DNA of 43,976 bases from Comamonadaceae bacterium (lineage in GTDB: Bacteria; Pseudomonadota; Gammaproteobacteria; Burkholderiales; Burkholderiaceae_C): the NCBI GenBank assembly GCA_947372865.1, contig CANBVJ010000023.1:1-43976 (forward strand), in the 5' to 3' direction. Each line of letters begins with the position of its first letter. Position 1 is the stretch's first letter. The notes under the pieces were generated by a model. It saw nothing but the letters and a program-made list of their open reading frames with translations. It was not told the DNA's origin and did no database searches. Positions 25,119 to 33,640 of the stretch are shown piece after piece. A program made the translations under genes and the position numbers.

Positions 25119-28100
25119 TCAAGGCCTGCAACGCCGCAAGTCCAGCGTGAACGGAAACTCCGCGCTCGGCACCAGCGCCGCGTTGGGTGGCGGCACTTGC
25201 ATGGCACCCGGCGTGTGGCCCATGCGGGCAAAACGCGCCAGGCGGCGGCTTTCGGCCTCATAGGCGTTGACCGGCAAGGTGTCGTACGACAAACCACCAG
25301 GATGTGACACAAAGTACTGGCAACCGCCCATGGAGCGCTGCATCCAGGTATCCACCACGTCAAAGGTCAGCGGCGCGTGCACCGCAATCGACGGGTGCAG
25401 GGCCGAAGGCGGGTTCCAGGCCTTGTAGCGCACGCTGGCCACAAACTCACCCACCACGCCCGTGGGTTGCAGGGGCAAGGGATTGCCGTTGACCGTGACC
25501 GCGTAGCGGCTGCTGTTGATGCCAGCCACCTTGACTTCGAGCCGCTCCAGGGACGAATCCACATAGCGCGCCGTGCCGCCGGCCGAGCCTTCTTCACCCA
25601 TGACGTGCCAGGGCTCCAGCGCCTGGCGCAGCGTGACTTGCACGCCCTTGGCCTGGATCTGGCCCACCAGCGGGAAGCGAAACTCAAAATGCGGTGCAAA
25701 CCAGGCGGCGTCAAAGGCAAAGCCGGCCTCTTGCAGCTCGGTAATGACGTCGTCAAAGTCTTCTTGCACGCAGTGCGGCAGCAAAAAGCGGTCGTGTAGC
25801 TCGGTGCCCCAGCGCGTCACAGGCGCCAAGTAGGGCTTGTCCCAAAAGCGCGCCACCAGTGCGCGCAGCAGCAACTGCTGCACCACGCTCATGCGGGCGT
25901 GCGGCGGCATCTCAAAGGCGCGCAGCTCCAACAGGCCCAGACGGCCAGTGGACGAGTCGGGCGAATACATCTTGTCAATGCAAAACTCGCTGCGGTGGGT
26001 GTTGCCCGTCACGTCCACCAAGATATTGCGCAAGGTGCGGTCCAGCAGCCAGGGCTGCATATAGCTGTCGCCCCCACGCTCCCCCACTGCGTGTGGGTCG
26101 CTGCCCCCCGTGGGGGCATTCGCGCCTTGGGACGGCCCGGCGGCGCTCATAGCTTGGTTAAGCGCACCGGCCTGCTCGCTAAGCCGGTGGATCTCGCGCA
26201 ACGCGATTTCCAGCTCGTAGATCTGGTCGTTGCGTGCCTCGTCCACGCGCGGAGCCTGGCTGGTCGGGCCAATGAACATGCCGCTAAACAGATAGCTCAG
26301 GCTGGGGTGGTTGTGCCAGTACAAGAGCAGGCTCGCCAAAAGCGTGGGGCGGCGCAAGAACGGGCTGTCGGCAGGCGTGGCGCCCCCCATGACCACGTGG
26401 TTGCCGCCGCCGGTGCCGGTGTGGCGCCCGTCGGTCATGAACTTTTCGGCCGACAGGCGGGTCTCAAAGGCCGCCTGGTACAAAAACTCGGTGTGCGCTA
26501 CCACTTCACCCCAGTGGTGGGCGGGGTGGATGTTGACCTCAATGACGCCCGGGTCGGGGGTGACTTGCAAGAGCTTGAGGCGCGGGTCGCGCGGCGGCGG
26601 GTAGCCTTCCATCACGATTTTGACGCCCAGCTCCTGGGCCGTGGCCTCGACGGCGGCCACCAAGTCCAAGTAATCGTCCAGCTTGGGCAGCGGCGGCATG
26701 AACACATACAACACGCCGCTTGCGCTGCCTTTTTCTTCGGCCTGGGGGCCGTTGGCGCGGCGCGGGTCGCGCACTTCTACGCACACGGCGGTTCGCACCA
26801 CACTGGCGTCGGACTTGAACTTCTCGGGCATGCTTGCCACAGTGGCGGCAACTGCCGGCTTGTGGCGCATTTGCAGCGCTGGCGCCACCAGCGTGGGTTT
26901 AAGCGCGCTGCGCGGGGCAAACGGGTCTTGCTCGATGAGCTGGGGCCGCTCGGTGGGCGCCACCCATGGCAAGGAATCCAGCGGCAGGCGCCAGCCCATG
27001 GGCGAATCGCCGGGCATGAGGTAGAGGCGCTCGTCGCGCACAAACCAGGGGCCGCTTTGCCACTGCGGGCCTGGCCCGGTGCGCTTGGCGCGCGATGCAG
27101 CACCCAGCGCCGGGTCGGCCTCAAAGGGGCGCAGCGGCAAGATGTAGCCCACCTCGGCGTCCAGGCCTTGCGAGAAAACGCGGCGCAGGCGTGCGCGCTC
27201 CAGCTCGTCGTCCAGGCGCGCGTCAAAGGGATCGACATTAACCGGCAGGCGGCGCTCGCGCCACAGGTAATACCAGGCGTCCTCATGGCCGGCCAGGATG
27301 TGGTCTTGGGGCACAGCCAGACGCGTGGCCAGGGTATAGATAAAGCGGCGCGCGTCAGCCTCCGTATAGGCGCTGGGCTCGCGTTCGTCGGCAAACAGGG
27401 CGGGGTCGCTCCAGCAGGGCTTGCCGTCAGCGCGCCAGTAAATGCTCAGGGCCCAGCGTGGCAGTTGTTCGCCGGGGTACCACTTGCCTTGGCCAAAGTG
27501 CAAAAAGCCGCCCTGCCCGTATTCCTGGCGCAGCTTGTGCACCAGCTCGGTGGCCAGGCCGCGCTTGGTCGGGCCCAGGGCGTCGGTGTTCCATTCTGCA
27601 GCGTCGCGGTCGTTCACGGCCACAAAGGTGGGCTCGCCGCCCATGGTCAAGCGCACGTCGCCTGCCTTGAGTTTGTCGTCCACCGACTCACCCAGGGCCA
27701 GCACGGCGGCCCATTGTTCGTCGCTGTAGGGGCGCGTCACGCGGGGTGACTCGTGCACGCGCGTGACCTTCATCTCGTGGTGGAAGGTAACTTCGGCCTC
27801 GTCCATCAGACCTTCAATGGGCGCGGCCGCCGAGGGCTGGGGCGTGCAGGCCAAGGGAATATGGCCTTCGCCGGCCAGCAGGCCCGAAGTCGGGTCCAGC
27901 CCGATCCAACCGGCGCCAGGCAAATAGACCTCGCACCAGGCGTGCAGGTCGGTGAAATCGACCTCGGTGCCGCTGGGGCCGTCGAGCGATTTGACGTCGG
28001 GCGTGAGCTGAATCAAATAGCCCGAAACAAAGCGCGCCGCCAGGCCCATGTGGCGAAAAAGTTGCACCAGCAGCCACGCAGAGTCGCGGCAGGAGCCGCT

Positions 28101-28628
28101 GCCCAAGGCCAGTGTTTCTTCGGGCGTTTGCACACCCGGCTCCATGCGTATCAGGTAGCTGATGTCTTGGTGCAGGCGCTGGTTGGTTTGCACCAGAAAG
28201 TCGATGCTGCGCTGGACCTTGCGGTCCTGGCCGTCCAGGTATTTTTGGAAATGCGGCTCCAGCGGCAGCTTGACCAGATACGACTGCAGCTCGTCTTGCA
28301 GCGCATCGCTGTACTTGAAAGGCACCTCTTTGGCCGAAGGTTCGACAAAGAAGTCAAAAGGGTTGAACACCGCCATCTCGGTGACCAAATCCACCGTTAC
28401 CTTGAACTGCGTGGTCTTTTTCGGAAACACCAGGCGCGCCTGGTAGTTGGCAAACGGGTCTTGCTGCCAGTTGATGAAGTGCTCTTCAGGCTCAATGCGC
28501 AGGCTGTACGACAGGATGCGGCTGCGGCAATGCGGCGCCGGACGCAAGCGAACCACCTGGGGCCCGAGCTGCACCGGCCGGTCATAGGTGTAGTGGGTGA
28601 CGTGGTGCAGGGCTACATGGATGGACAT
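25119..28628 (-). CDS. Giant transglutaminase-DUF2126 family protein
   Basis: 1169 aa. The N-terminal transglutaminase module has its triad at about Cys180 (LGSGSCRDSAWLL), His229 (DLHAWCEVYLPGAGW) and Asp245 (LDPTSG). The long C-terminal DUF2126 region (about 320-1169) includes LTMGGEPTFVAVND, WKW-like PGEQLPRWALSIYWR, GGGNHVVMGG and HPGGLSYDTLPVN, the last near the C-terminus. It is the first gene of the three-gene cluster and lies 47 nt before the ATP-grasp fusion. A Gly/Pro-rich insert at about residues 826-853 coincides with a palindromic DNA repeat (see 26069-26150). Function is predicted only: peptide or protein amide chemistry. Confidence 0.92.
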   Translation of the reverse strand: MSIHVALHHVTHYTYDRPVQLGPQVVRLRPAPHCRSRILSYSLRIEPEEHFINWQQDPFANYQARLVFPKKTTQFKVTVDLVTEMAVFNPFDFFVEPSAKEVPFKYSDALQDELQSYLVKLPLEPHFQKYLDGQDRKVQRSIDFLVQTNQRLHQDISYLIRMEPGVQTPEETLALGSGSCRDSAWLLVQLFRHMGLAARFVSGYLIQLTPDVKSLDGPSGTEVDFTDLHAWCEVYLPGAGWIGLDPTSGLLAGEGHIPLACTPQPSAAAPIEGLMDEAEVTFHHEMKVTRVHESPRVTRPYSDEQWAAVLALGESVDDKLKAGDVRLTMGGEPTFVAVNDRDAAEWNTDALGPTKRGLATELVHKLRQEYGQGGFLHFGQGKWYPGEQLPRWALSIYWRADGKPCWSDPALFADEREPSAYTEADARRFIYTLATRLAVPQDHILAGHEDAWYYLWRERRLPVNVDPFDARLDDELERARLRRVFSQGLDAEVGYILPLRPFEADPALGAASRAKRTGPGPQWQSGPWFVRDERLYLMPGDSPMGWRLPLDSLPWVAPTERPQLIEQDPFAPRSALKPTLVAPALQMRHKPAVAATVASMPEKFKSDASVVRTAVCVEVRDPRRANGPQAEEKGSASGVLYVFMPPLPKLDDYLDLVAAVEATAQELGVKIVMEGYPPPRDPRLKLLQVTPDPGVIEVNIHPAHHWGEVVAHTEFLYQAAFETRLSAEKFMTDGRHTGTGGGNHVVMGGATPADSPFLRRPTLLASLLLYWHNHPSLSYLFSGMFIGPTSQAPRVDEARNDQIYELEIALREIHRLSEQAGALNQAMSAAGPSQGANAPTGGSDPHAVGERGGDSYMQPWLLDRTLRNILVDVTGNTHRSEFCIDKMYSPDSSTGRLGLLELRAFEMPPHARMSVVQQLLLRALVARFWDKPYLAPVTRWGTELHDRFLLPHCVQEDFDDVITELQEAGFAFDAAWFAPHFEFRFPLVGQIQAKGVQVTLRQALEPWHVMGEEGSAGGTARYVDSSLERLEVKVAGINSSRYAVTVNGNPLPLQPTGVVGEFVASVRYKAWNPPSALHPSIAVHAPLTFDVVDTWMQRSMGGCQYFVSHPGGLSYDTLPVNAYEAESRRLARFARMGHTPGAMQVPPPNAALVPSAEFPFTLDLRRCRP
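26069..26150. repeat. Palindromic repeat-like segment inside the DUF2126 gene
   Basis: This stretch carries two hairpins, CCCAC/GTGGG (26083-26087 with 26093-26097) and TGCCCCC/GGGGGCA (26102-26108 with 26112-26118), and resembles C/G-run palindromes I recall as common intergenic repeats in Comamonadaceae. It sits within an open reading frame and keeps it open, encoding a low-complexity Gly/Pro/Ser segment. The origin as an inserted repeat is inference. Confidence 0.5.
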
Positions 28629-28832
28629 AGGTGATGTTCGTAATGCGGTCGTTGGCAGTGGCGGGTGCAGTGACAGCAGCGGTTAACGCTGGCTACTCAG
28701 CATAAGGGGAAAAGACGCCGTTTTTCCGGGAATCAGCGTCTGGTGTTCGGGCAAGCAAGAGGCAGGCCACCCCAAACACCAATAGCGCCCCGTACTGGTG
28801 CACACAGGCTGATGTGGCTACTGCAAATGGGC
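28629..28832. other. Intergenic region upstream of the transglutaminase cluster
   Basis: 204 bp between the hyuA-like 3' end and the DUF2126 start, both on the minus strand. No gene is supported. A weak stem AGACGC/GCGTCT near 28710-28740 is the only structure seen. It should hold the promoter of the three-gene cluster, but I cannot place -35 and -10 boxes with confidence. Confidence 0.4.
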
Positions 28833-30848
28833 TCAGGGACGCCCCATGCCCTCGGCCAGCACCACGGCCTCCATCAGGCCGCGGTCGTCCACGGCGTTGG
28901 GGAAATAGGTTTTGGTCACGCCTATTTGCACCTGCGGATCGGCCGCGCCCATGGCGCGCACCGCGTCCAGGGCGCTTTGGCGGGCCAAGGTGGTAGCGGC
29001 GTCCAGGGCCAGCGCAGCGTTGGTGAACTGCTGCGTGCCCACGGTGGAATGCAGGCGAAACACGCCGCTGCCGTCGCCGTGCACTTCCACCCGCACCGCG
29101 TGCGCCACCACGCCGGTGGCCGCGCCCACGGCGTTGGCCACGTCGCAGTACTCGGGGAACACCATCTCGCAGTCCAGGCGTTTGCCCACTTCCCCGTAAT
29201 ACACCTTGACCGGGCCGCCCACGGCCACCACCGGCACGCTGGGGCGCAGGTTCACCTGCGTCAGGCCCACGGCGCTGGCACCGCTGCACACCGCGTGCAC
29301 CAGCTTGTCGTCGGGCAGGGTAAAGCCGCAGGCGGTGTCCAAAATGGCTTTGGCGGTCAGGCGCACGGTTTCGCTCCACACCAGTTGCGCATAGGCTTGA
29401 GTGCGCTCGGGCGTGGGTAATTTCATTTCACGCAGGCGGCAGCCCAGTTGCGCCGCCAGCACGGCGGCGGGTTTGGACCAGTTGGCTTGCAAATCAAGTA
29501 CATGGGCCGCGTCGGACGGGGTAAATCCCGCCACCTGCACCAGCCCCTTTTTTTGCAAGGCGGCAATGGCGCGCTGGGCGTGCAGCGAAGTGGCAAGCCG
29601 GCGCATGGGCTGCGGCGCCTCAGTGACCAGGCGCAAAACTTCTGCCTCACGCGGAGGCAATTCGGCGGTCAGCATGCCCGCCTTTGCGCCGAAGGGCAGC
29701 AACACAAAACGCCCGTGCATGGCGCCGCCGCCGTCCACGTCCGACAGATCGGCCTGCAGCATGGCAAGCACTTGGGGGTAGCGCGCGCCCAACAAGGCCA
29801 AGGGCACGATGCGCTGGGGGTTGATGGTGAGTTTGCCCGCCACGCCCAGCGCCACTTCGCTGTCGCCGCCCAGGCCAATGGTGCGCACGTCAGTGGCGCG
29901 CACCATGGTGCGCCAGCCGCCCACTTCGGCGCCTTCTTCGTTCACGCGCGGCCGGCCGTCGATCAGCACGCCCAAATCGGTGGTGGTGCCGCCCATGTCG
30001 GACATGATGAAACTCTGCAGACCCGAAAGCCACTGCGCGCCCACCAAACTGGCCGCCGGGCCCGAAAGCACGGTCTCGATGGGCCGGGTGGCTACGCTTT
30101 GCGCCAGCGCCAGGCTGCCGTCGCCCTTGACGATCATCAGCGGACAGACGATGCCTAGCTCCGCCATCGAACGTCCCACGGCGTCAATCAGGCCCGACAC
30201 GCGGGCAATGAGCCGCGCATTGAGCGTGGCCGTCAGCGCCCGCCGCGGCGCGTCCAGCGACGACGACAACTCGGTAGACAGGGTGACGGGCTTGCCTGTG
30301 GCAGCCACGATCAGCTCGCGCGCTTGCAGCTCATGTGCCGAATTGCGCACCGCAAACGCCGAGGCCACGGCAAACGCGTCCACCTTGGGCGCCATGGCGG
30401 CCAGCGCGGCGCCCAGGGCGTCCACGTCCAGCGCCATGCGGGCGTCGCCATTGTGGTCGTGGCCGCCGTCAATCACCGCAATCGGAATGCCCGGAAACGC
30501 CTTGGCAATGCCGGTGCGCTCGACCATGGCGGCGTCAAACCCAATCAGCACCACGCCGACGGCGCTGCCGTGGCCTTCGACCACGGCGTTGGTGGCCAAG
30601 GTGGTGGAAACAGACACCAGTGCAATGTCCTTGGCCGCCAGGCCCTGGGGCAGTTTGGCAATCGCGTCGGTAATGGCGCCGGTCACGCCAATGGCCAGAT
30701 CGCCTTTGGTGGTAATAGATTTGGCCGAAGCCACGACCTTGTGGCCTTGGGCTTCGATGATGGCGGCGTCCGTGTAGGTGCCGCCGGTGTCTACGCCGAT
30801 GAGGTAAGAGGTCGTTTGGGAACCGGGAGCAGGCTGCGAGGTAGGCAT
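28833..30848 (-). CDS. hyuA: Hydantoinase/oxoprolinase family protein (HyuA-type subunit)
   Basis: 671 aa from the ATG at 30848, giving MPTSQPAPGSQTTSYLIGVDTGGTYTDAAII; an in-frame start 45 nt upstream adds only non-family residues. It belongs to the ASKHA ATPase superfamily: GVDTGGTYTDAA is the first phosphate loop and MSDMGGTTTDLGVL (about 300) the second. The family hydrolyses cyclic amides such as 5-oxoproline or N-methylhydantoin with ATP. No HyuB/HyuC partner is adjacent, so it is a stand-alone A-type subunit here and its substrate is unknown. It is divergent from the CocE-like hydrolase with a 116-nt shared promoter region. Confidence 0.9.
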   Translation of the reverse strand: MPTSQPAPGSQTTSYLIGVDTGGTYTDAAIIEAQGHKVVASAKSITTKGDLAIGVTGAITDAIAKLPQGLAAKDIALVSVSTTLATNAVVEGHGSAVGVVLIGFDAAMVERTGIAKAFPGIPIAVIDGGHDHNGDARMALDVDALGAALAAMAPKVDAFAVASAFAVRNSAHELQARELIVAATGKPVTLSTELSSSLDAPRRALTATLNARLIARVSGLIDAVGRSMAELGIVCPLMIVKGDGSLALAQSVATRPIETVLSGPAASLVGAQWLSGLQSFIMSDMGGTTTDLGVLIDGRPRVNEEGAEVGGWRTMVRATDVRTIGLGGDSEVALGVAGKLTINPQRIVPLALLGARYPQVLAMLQADLSDVDGGGAMHGRFVLLPFGAKAGMLTAELPPREAEVLRLVTEAPQPMRRLATSLHAQRAIAALQKKGLVQVAGFTPSDAAHVLDLQANWSKPAAVLAAQLGCRLREMKLPTPERTQAYAQLVWSETVRLTAKAILDTACGFTLPDDKLVHAVCSGASAVGLTQVNLRPSVPVVAVGGPVKVYYGEVGKRLDCEMVFPEYCDVANAVGAATGVVAHAVRVEVHGDGSGVFRLHSTVGTQQFTNAALALDAATTLARQSALDAVRAMGAADPQVQIGVTKTYFPNAVDDRGLMEAVVLAEGMGRP

Positions 30849-30897
30849 GAGGAACAGTAAAAATGGAGACAGATCGCCCGAAAACGCCCCCATTCTC

Positions 30898-30913
30898 GCC
30901 CAAGCACTTGGGC
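30898..30913. promoter_or_regulatory. Palindrome in the divergent hyuA / hydrolase promoter region
   Basis: GCCCAAG (30898-30904) and CTTGGGC (30907-30913) form a perfect inverted repeat with a CA centre, 50 nt upstream of both start codons (51 bp from each side approximately). It lies next to a CATACT box (30914-30919) on the + strand. It is a reasonable operator candidate shared by the two divergent genes; the binding protein is not identified. Confidence 0.45.
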
Positions 30914-30964
30914 CATACTGCGAGCCTGACCACCTCCTGTTAAACGCCCGCTGGGAGCTACACC

Positions 30965-32986
30965 ATGAAAACTGTGAAATCCTTCCCCCGCAAAGTCAAA
31001 GAGACGCCCAACCTCTTCATCCCCCTGCCCGACGGCACCCAGCTCGCCGCCCGCGTCTGGATGCCCACCGACGCCGCCAAAAACCCGGTGCCGGTGATTC
31101 TGGAATACCTGCCCTACCGCAAGCGCGACGGCACCGTGGTGCGCGACGCGCTGACCCACCCCTACCTGGCCGGCCACGGCTACGCCTGCGTGCGGGTGGA
31201 CATGCGCGGCAACGGCGACTCCGACGGCCTGATGCTTGACGAATACAGCGAGCAAGAACTCCAAGACGCCGACGACGTGATCGCCTGGCTGGTGGCCCAG
31301 CCCTGGAGCACCGGGCGCGTGGGCATGATGGGTATTTCGTGGGGCGGCTTTAACGGCCTTCAAGTGGCTGCACGCCAGCCCAAAGGCCTGGACGCGGTCA
31401 TTACGCTGTGCTCCACCGACGACCGCTACAGCGACGACATCCACTTCAAAGGCGGCTGCCTGCTGGGTGAAAACCTGGGCTGGTCGGCCACCATGTTTGG
31501 CTACTCATCGCGTCCGCCAGATCCGGCTTTGGTCGGGGACAAATGGCGCGCCATGTGGCTGGAACGCCTGGAGGCCGAGCCCCTGCTGGCGATTGACTGG
31601 CTGCAGCACCCGCACCGTGACGCCTATTGGAAACGTGGCTCGGTGTGCGAAGACATTGGCGCCATCAAAGCCGCCGTGCTGGCCGTAGGCGGCTGGAACG
31701 ACGCCTACACCAACGCCGTGCCGCGTCTGGTGGGCAGCATCCAGGCGCCGGTCAAAGGCATTATTGGCCCCTGGGCGCACAAATACCCGCACTTTGCCGT
31801 GCCCGAGCCGCGCATCGGCTTTTTGCAAGAAGCGCTGCGCTGGTGGGACCGCTACCTGAAAGACGCGCCCACTGGCGTGGAGCACGACCCCGCGTTTCGC
31901 ACCTATGTGATGGACTTGCAGACCCCGGGCGCGAGCATCAGCCACATCCCCGGGCGCTGGGTGAGCGACCAGGTTTGGCCCAGCGACCGCAACACGGTCC
32001 AGCACCTGTACCTCAACGGCACGGGCCTAGGGGCAGAGGCGGCGCGCGCAGGCAAGCAAACCATCAGCTCGCCCCAGCACACGGGCGCCGACAGCGGCGA
32101 ATACTGCATCATCTGGATGGGCCCCGAGTTTCCTGGCGACCAGCGCCAGGACGACGCGGGCTCGCTCACCTTTGACGCAGACGCCCTCAAGACCGGCTTT
32201 GACCTGGTGGGCGCCCCGGTGCTCACGCTGCAGTTCAGCGTAGACCAGCCGGTGGCACATGTGGCCGTGCGCCTGAACAGCGTCTGGCCCGACGGCAGCG
32301 TCTCGCGCCTGAGCTACGCCGTGGCCAACCTCACGCATTTGCATGGCAGCGCCAGCCACGAACACCCCCAGGCGCTGGAATCCGGCAAGCGCTACGTGGT
32401 GCAAATCCAGCTCGACGACGTGGCCTGCCACGTGCCCAAGGGCCACCGCCTGCGCGTGTCGCTGTCCACCAGCTACTGGCCGCTGATCTGGCCCGCGCCC
32501 AAGCCAGTGCAACTAACAGTGCACACGGGCAAGAGCTTTATCGACATTCCCACCCGGCCCAAACTGCGGGGCGAAAAAGCCCCGGTGTTCGCGCCGGCCG
32601 AAGGCGCACCCGCTGTCAAACTCAAAACCATAGACAAGCCTTGGAACAAGCGCGAAGTCACTATCAACCAGGCCACCGGCGAGCGGCGCATGACGATCGA
32701 AGACGACTTTGGCCGCAGCACCAGCACCGAGCACGGCCTCACCACCTGGGGCCGGGGCCGCGAAAGCTACCGCATCTTGCCCAACGACCCGCTCTCGGCC
32801 CGCCAAGAATGCCACTGGTCCATGGAAACCGCGCGCGGCGACTGGGTTACCCGCACTGAAACCTATTCCGCCATGAGCGCCAGCGCCACCCACTGGCACA
32901 TCACCGGCCGCCTGGAAGCCTACGAGGGCGACAAGCAAATTCTGGTGCGCACTTGGGACAAGAAGATCAAGCGCCAGTTGCTGTAA
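30965..32986 (+). CDS. CocE/NonD family alpha/beta hydrolase (X-Pro dipeptidyl-peptidase S15 type)
   Basis: 673 aa. The N-terminal alpha/beta hydrolase domain (about 20-290) has the nucleophile Ser at about 125 in GMMGISWGGFNG and a probable catalytic His in GPWAHKYPHFAVPEP. The C-terminal jelly-roll domain (about 330-540) is of the PepX_C type, with SRLSYAVANLTH and HRLRVSLSTSYWPLIWP. About 130 further residues follow beyond the usual end. No signal peptide is seen, so it should be cytoplasmic. Relatives hydrolyse esters or acyl bonds, or cleave X-Pro peptides; the substrate is not readable. A GGGAG ribosome site precedes the ATG. Confidence 0.92.
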   Translation: MKTVKSFPRKVKETPNLFIPLPDGTQLAARVWMPTDAAKNPVPVILEYLPYRKRDGTVVRDALTHPYLAGHGYACVRVDMRGNGDSDGLMLDEYSEQELQDADDVIAWLVAQPWSTGRVGMMGISWGGFNGLQVAARQPKGLDAVITLCSTDDRYSDDIHFKGGCLLGENLGWSATMFGYSSRPPDPALVGDKWRAMWLERLEAEPLLAIDWLQHPHRDAYWKRGSVCEDIGAIKAAVLAVGGWNDAYTNAVPRLVGSIQAPVKGIIGPWAHKYPHFAVPEPRIGFLQEALRWWDRYLKDAPTGVEHDPAFRTYVMDLQTPGASISHIPGRWVSDQVWPSDRNTVQHLYLNGTGLGAEAARAGKQTISSPQHTGADSGEYCIIWMGPEFPGDQRQDDAGSLTFDADALKTGFDLVGAPVLTLQFSVDQPVAHVAVRLNSVWPDGSVSRLSYAVANLTHLHGSASHEHPQALESGKRYVVQIQLDDVACHVPKGHRLRVSLSTSYWPLIWPAPKPVQLTVHTGKSFIDIPTRPKLRGEKAPVFAPAEGAPAVKLKTIDKPWNKREVTINQATGERRMTIEDDFGRSTSTEHGLTTWGRGRESYRILPNDPLSARQECHWSMETARGDWVTRTETYSAMSASATHWHITGRLEAYEGDKQILVRTWDKKIKRQLL

Positions 32987-33002
32987 GGACGGCGGCCCGG
33001 GT

Positions 33003-33020
33003 GTAGCACTAAAGTGCTAC
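33003..33020. promoter_or_regulatory. Palindromic operator of the toxin-antitoxin operon
   Basis: GTAGCACT (33003-33010) and AGTGCTAC (33013-33020) form a perfect 8-bp inverted repeat around AA. It lies 25 nt before the antitoxin start. Ribbon-helix-helix antitoxins repress their own operon by binding such short palindromes, alone or with the toxin, so an autoregulatory role is likely. Confidence 0.75.
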
Positions 33021-33045
33021 GATGCAGTTTTTTGGGAAGACAAGC

Positions 33046-33345
33046 ATGTCCACCACCACGATTCGCATTGACGACGACCTCAAAGCGCGCATGGCCGAGG
33101 CGGCAGCGCGCGCGGGCAAGACAGCGCACGGTTTCATTCTTGACGCGATTGCGCAAACCGTGGGCCAGTCCGAGCAAGACCTGGCCTTGCAGGAGCTGGC
33201 CGACGCGCGCTGGGGCACGCTGCTGGCCACCCAGCAAACCGTCGGATGGGACGAGACCAAGGCCTATTTGCGCCAGCGCGCCGCGTCTGGCGCAGCACCT
33301 AGGCCACAGGTGGGCACCTTTGCCCCGACCACCGACAAAAAATGA
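33046..33345 (+). CDS. Ribbon-helix-helix antitoxin (ParD/CopG-like)
   Basis: 99 aa from the ATG at 33046. The upstream ATG at 33022 is also in frame but directly abuts the operator, while 33046 is preceded by a GGGAAGA ribosome site with 5-nt spacing and gives the usual N-terminus MSTTTIRIDDDLKARM. The ribbon-helix-helix occupies about residues 3-45; the C-terminal part (about 46-99) should wrap the toxin. It overlaps the toxin start by 4 nt (ATGA). It would neutralise the toxin and repress the operon. Confidence 0.88.
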   Translation: MSTTTIRIDDDLKARMAEAAARAGKTAHGFILDAIAQTVGQSEQDLALQELADARWGTLLATQQTVGWDETKAYLRQRAASGAAPRPQVGTFAPTTDKK

Positions 33346-33635
33346 GTCGTATTGAACTGGCGCCGGAAGTCATGGACGACTTCGACCGGTTTTTTGACCA
33401 CCTCGCGCAATTCGACGCCAGCAGCGCAGCGCAGCGAGTGGGTGAAATCATGGACGCCATCGACATCTTGACGCACAGCCCCTTGATCGGCCGCCCCTTG
33501 CCGGGCGGCACCCGCGAACTGGTCATCGGACGCGGCAGTCGGGGCTATGTGGCGCTTTACCGTTACGTACCCGCCATCGACACCGTGTTTGTCCTTGCGG
33601 TGCGCGCCCAGCGCGAGGCAGGCTACAAGCGTTAA
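33342..33635 (+). CDS. Type II toxin of the RelE/ParE superfamily
   Basis: 97 aa. The family pattern is clear: an N-terminal strand and two helices (APEVMDDFDRFFDHLAQF), the segment DAIDILTHSPLIGRPLPGGTRELVIG, and the last strands GYVALYRYVPAIDTVFVLAVRAQREAGY. ParE members inhibit DNA gyrase, RelE members cut mRNA on the ribosome; the SPLIGRP and RELVIG forms favour the ParE side, but sequence alone does not decide it. It is coupled to the antitoxin by a 4-nt overlap and convergent with the RIO-kinase gene (5-nt gap). Confidence 0.88.
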   Translation: MSRIELAPEVMDDFDRFFDHLAQFDASSAAQRVGEIMDAIDILTHSPLIGRPLPGGTRELVIGRGSRGYVALYRYVPAIDTVFVLAVRAQREAGYKR

Positions 33636-33640
33636 ACCAG

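Noticed and set aside
28693..29379. 228-codon minus-strand frame overlapping the hyuA-like 3' end
   Set aside because: It is an Arg/Gly-rich alternative frame of the hydantoinase gene, which has clear ASKHA motifs.
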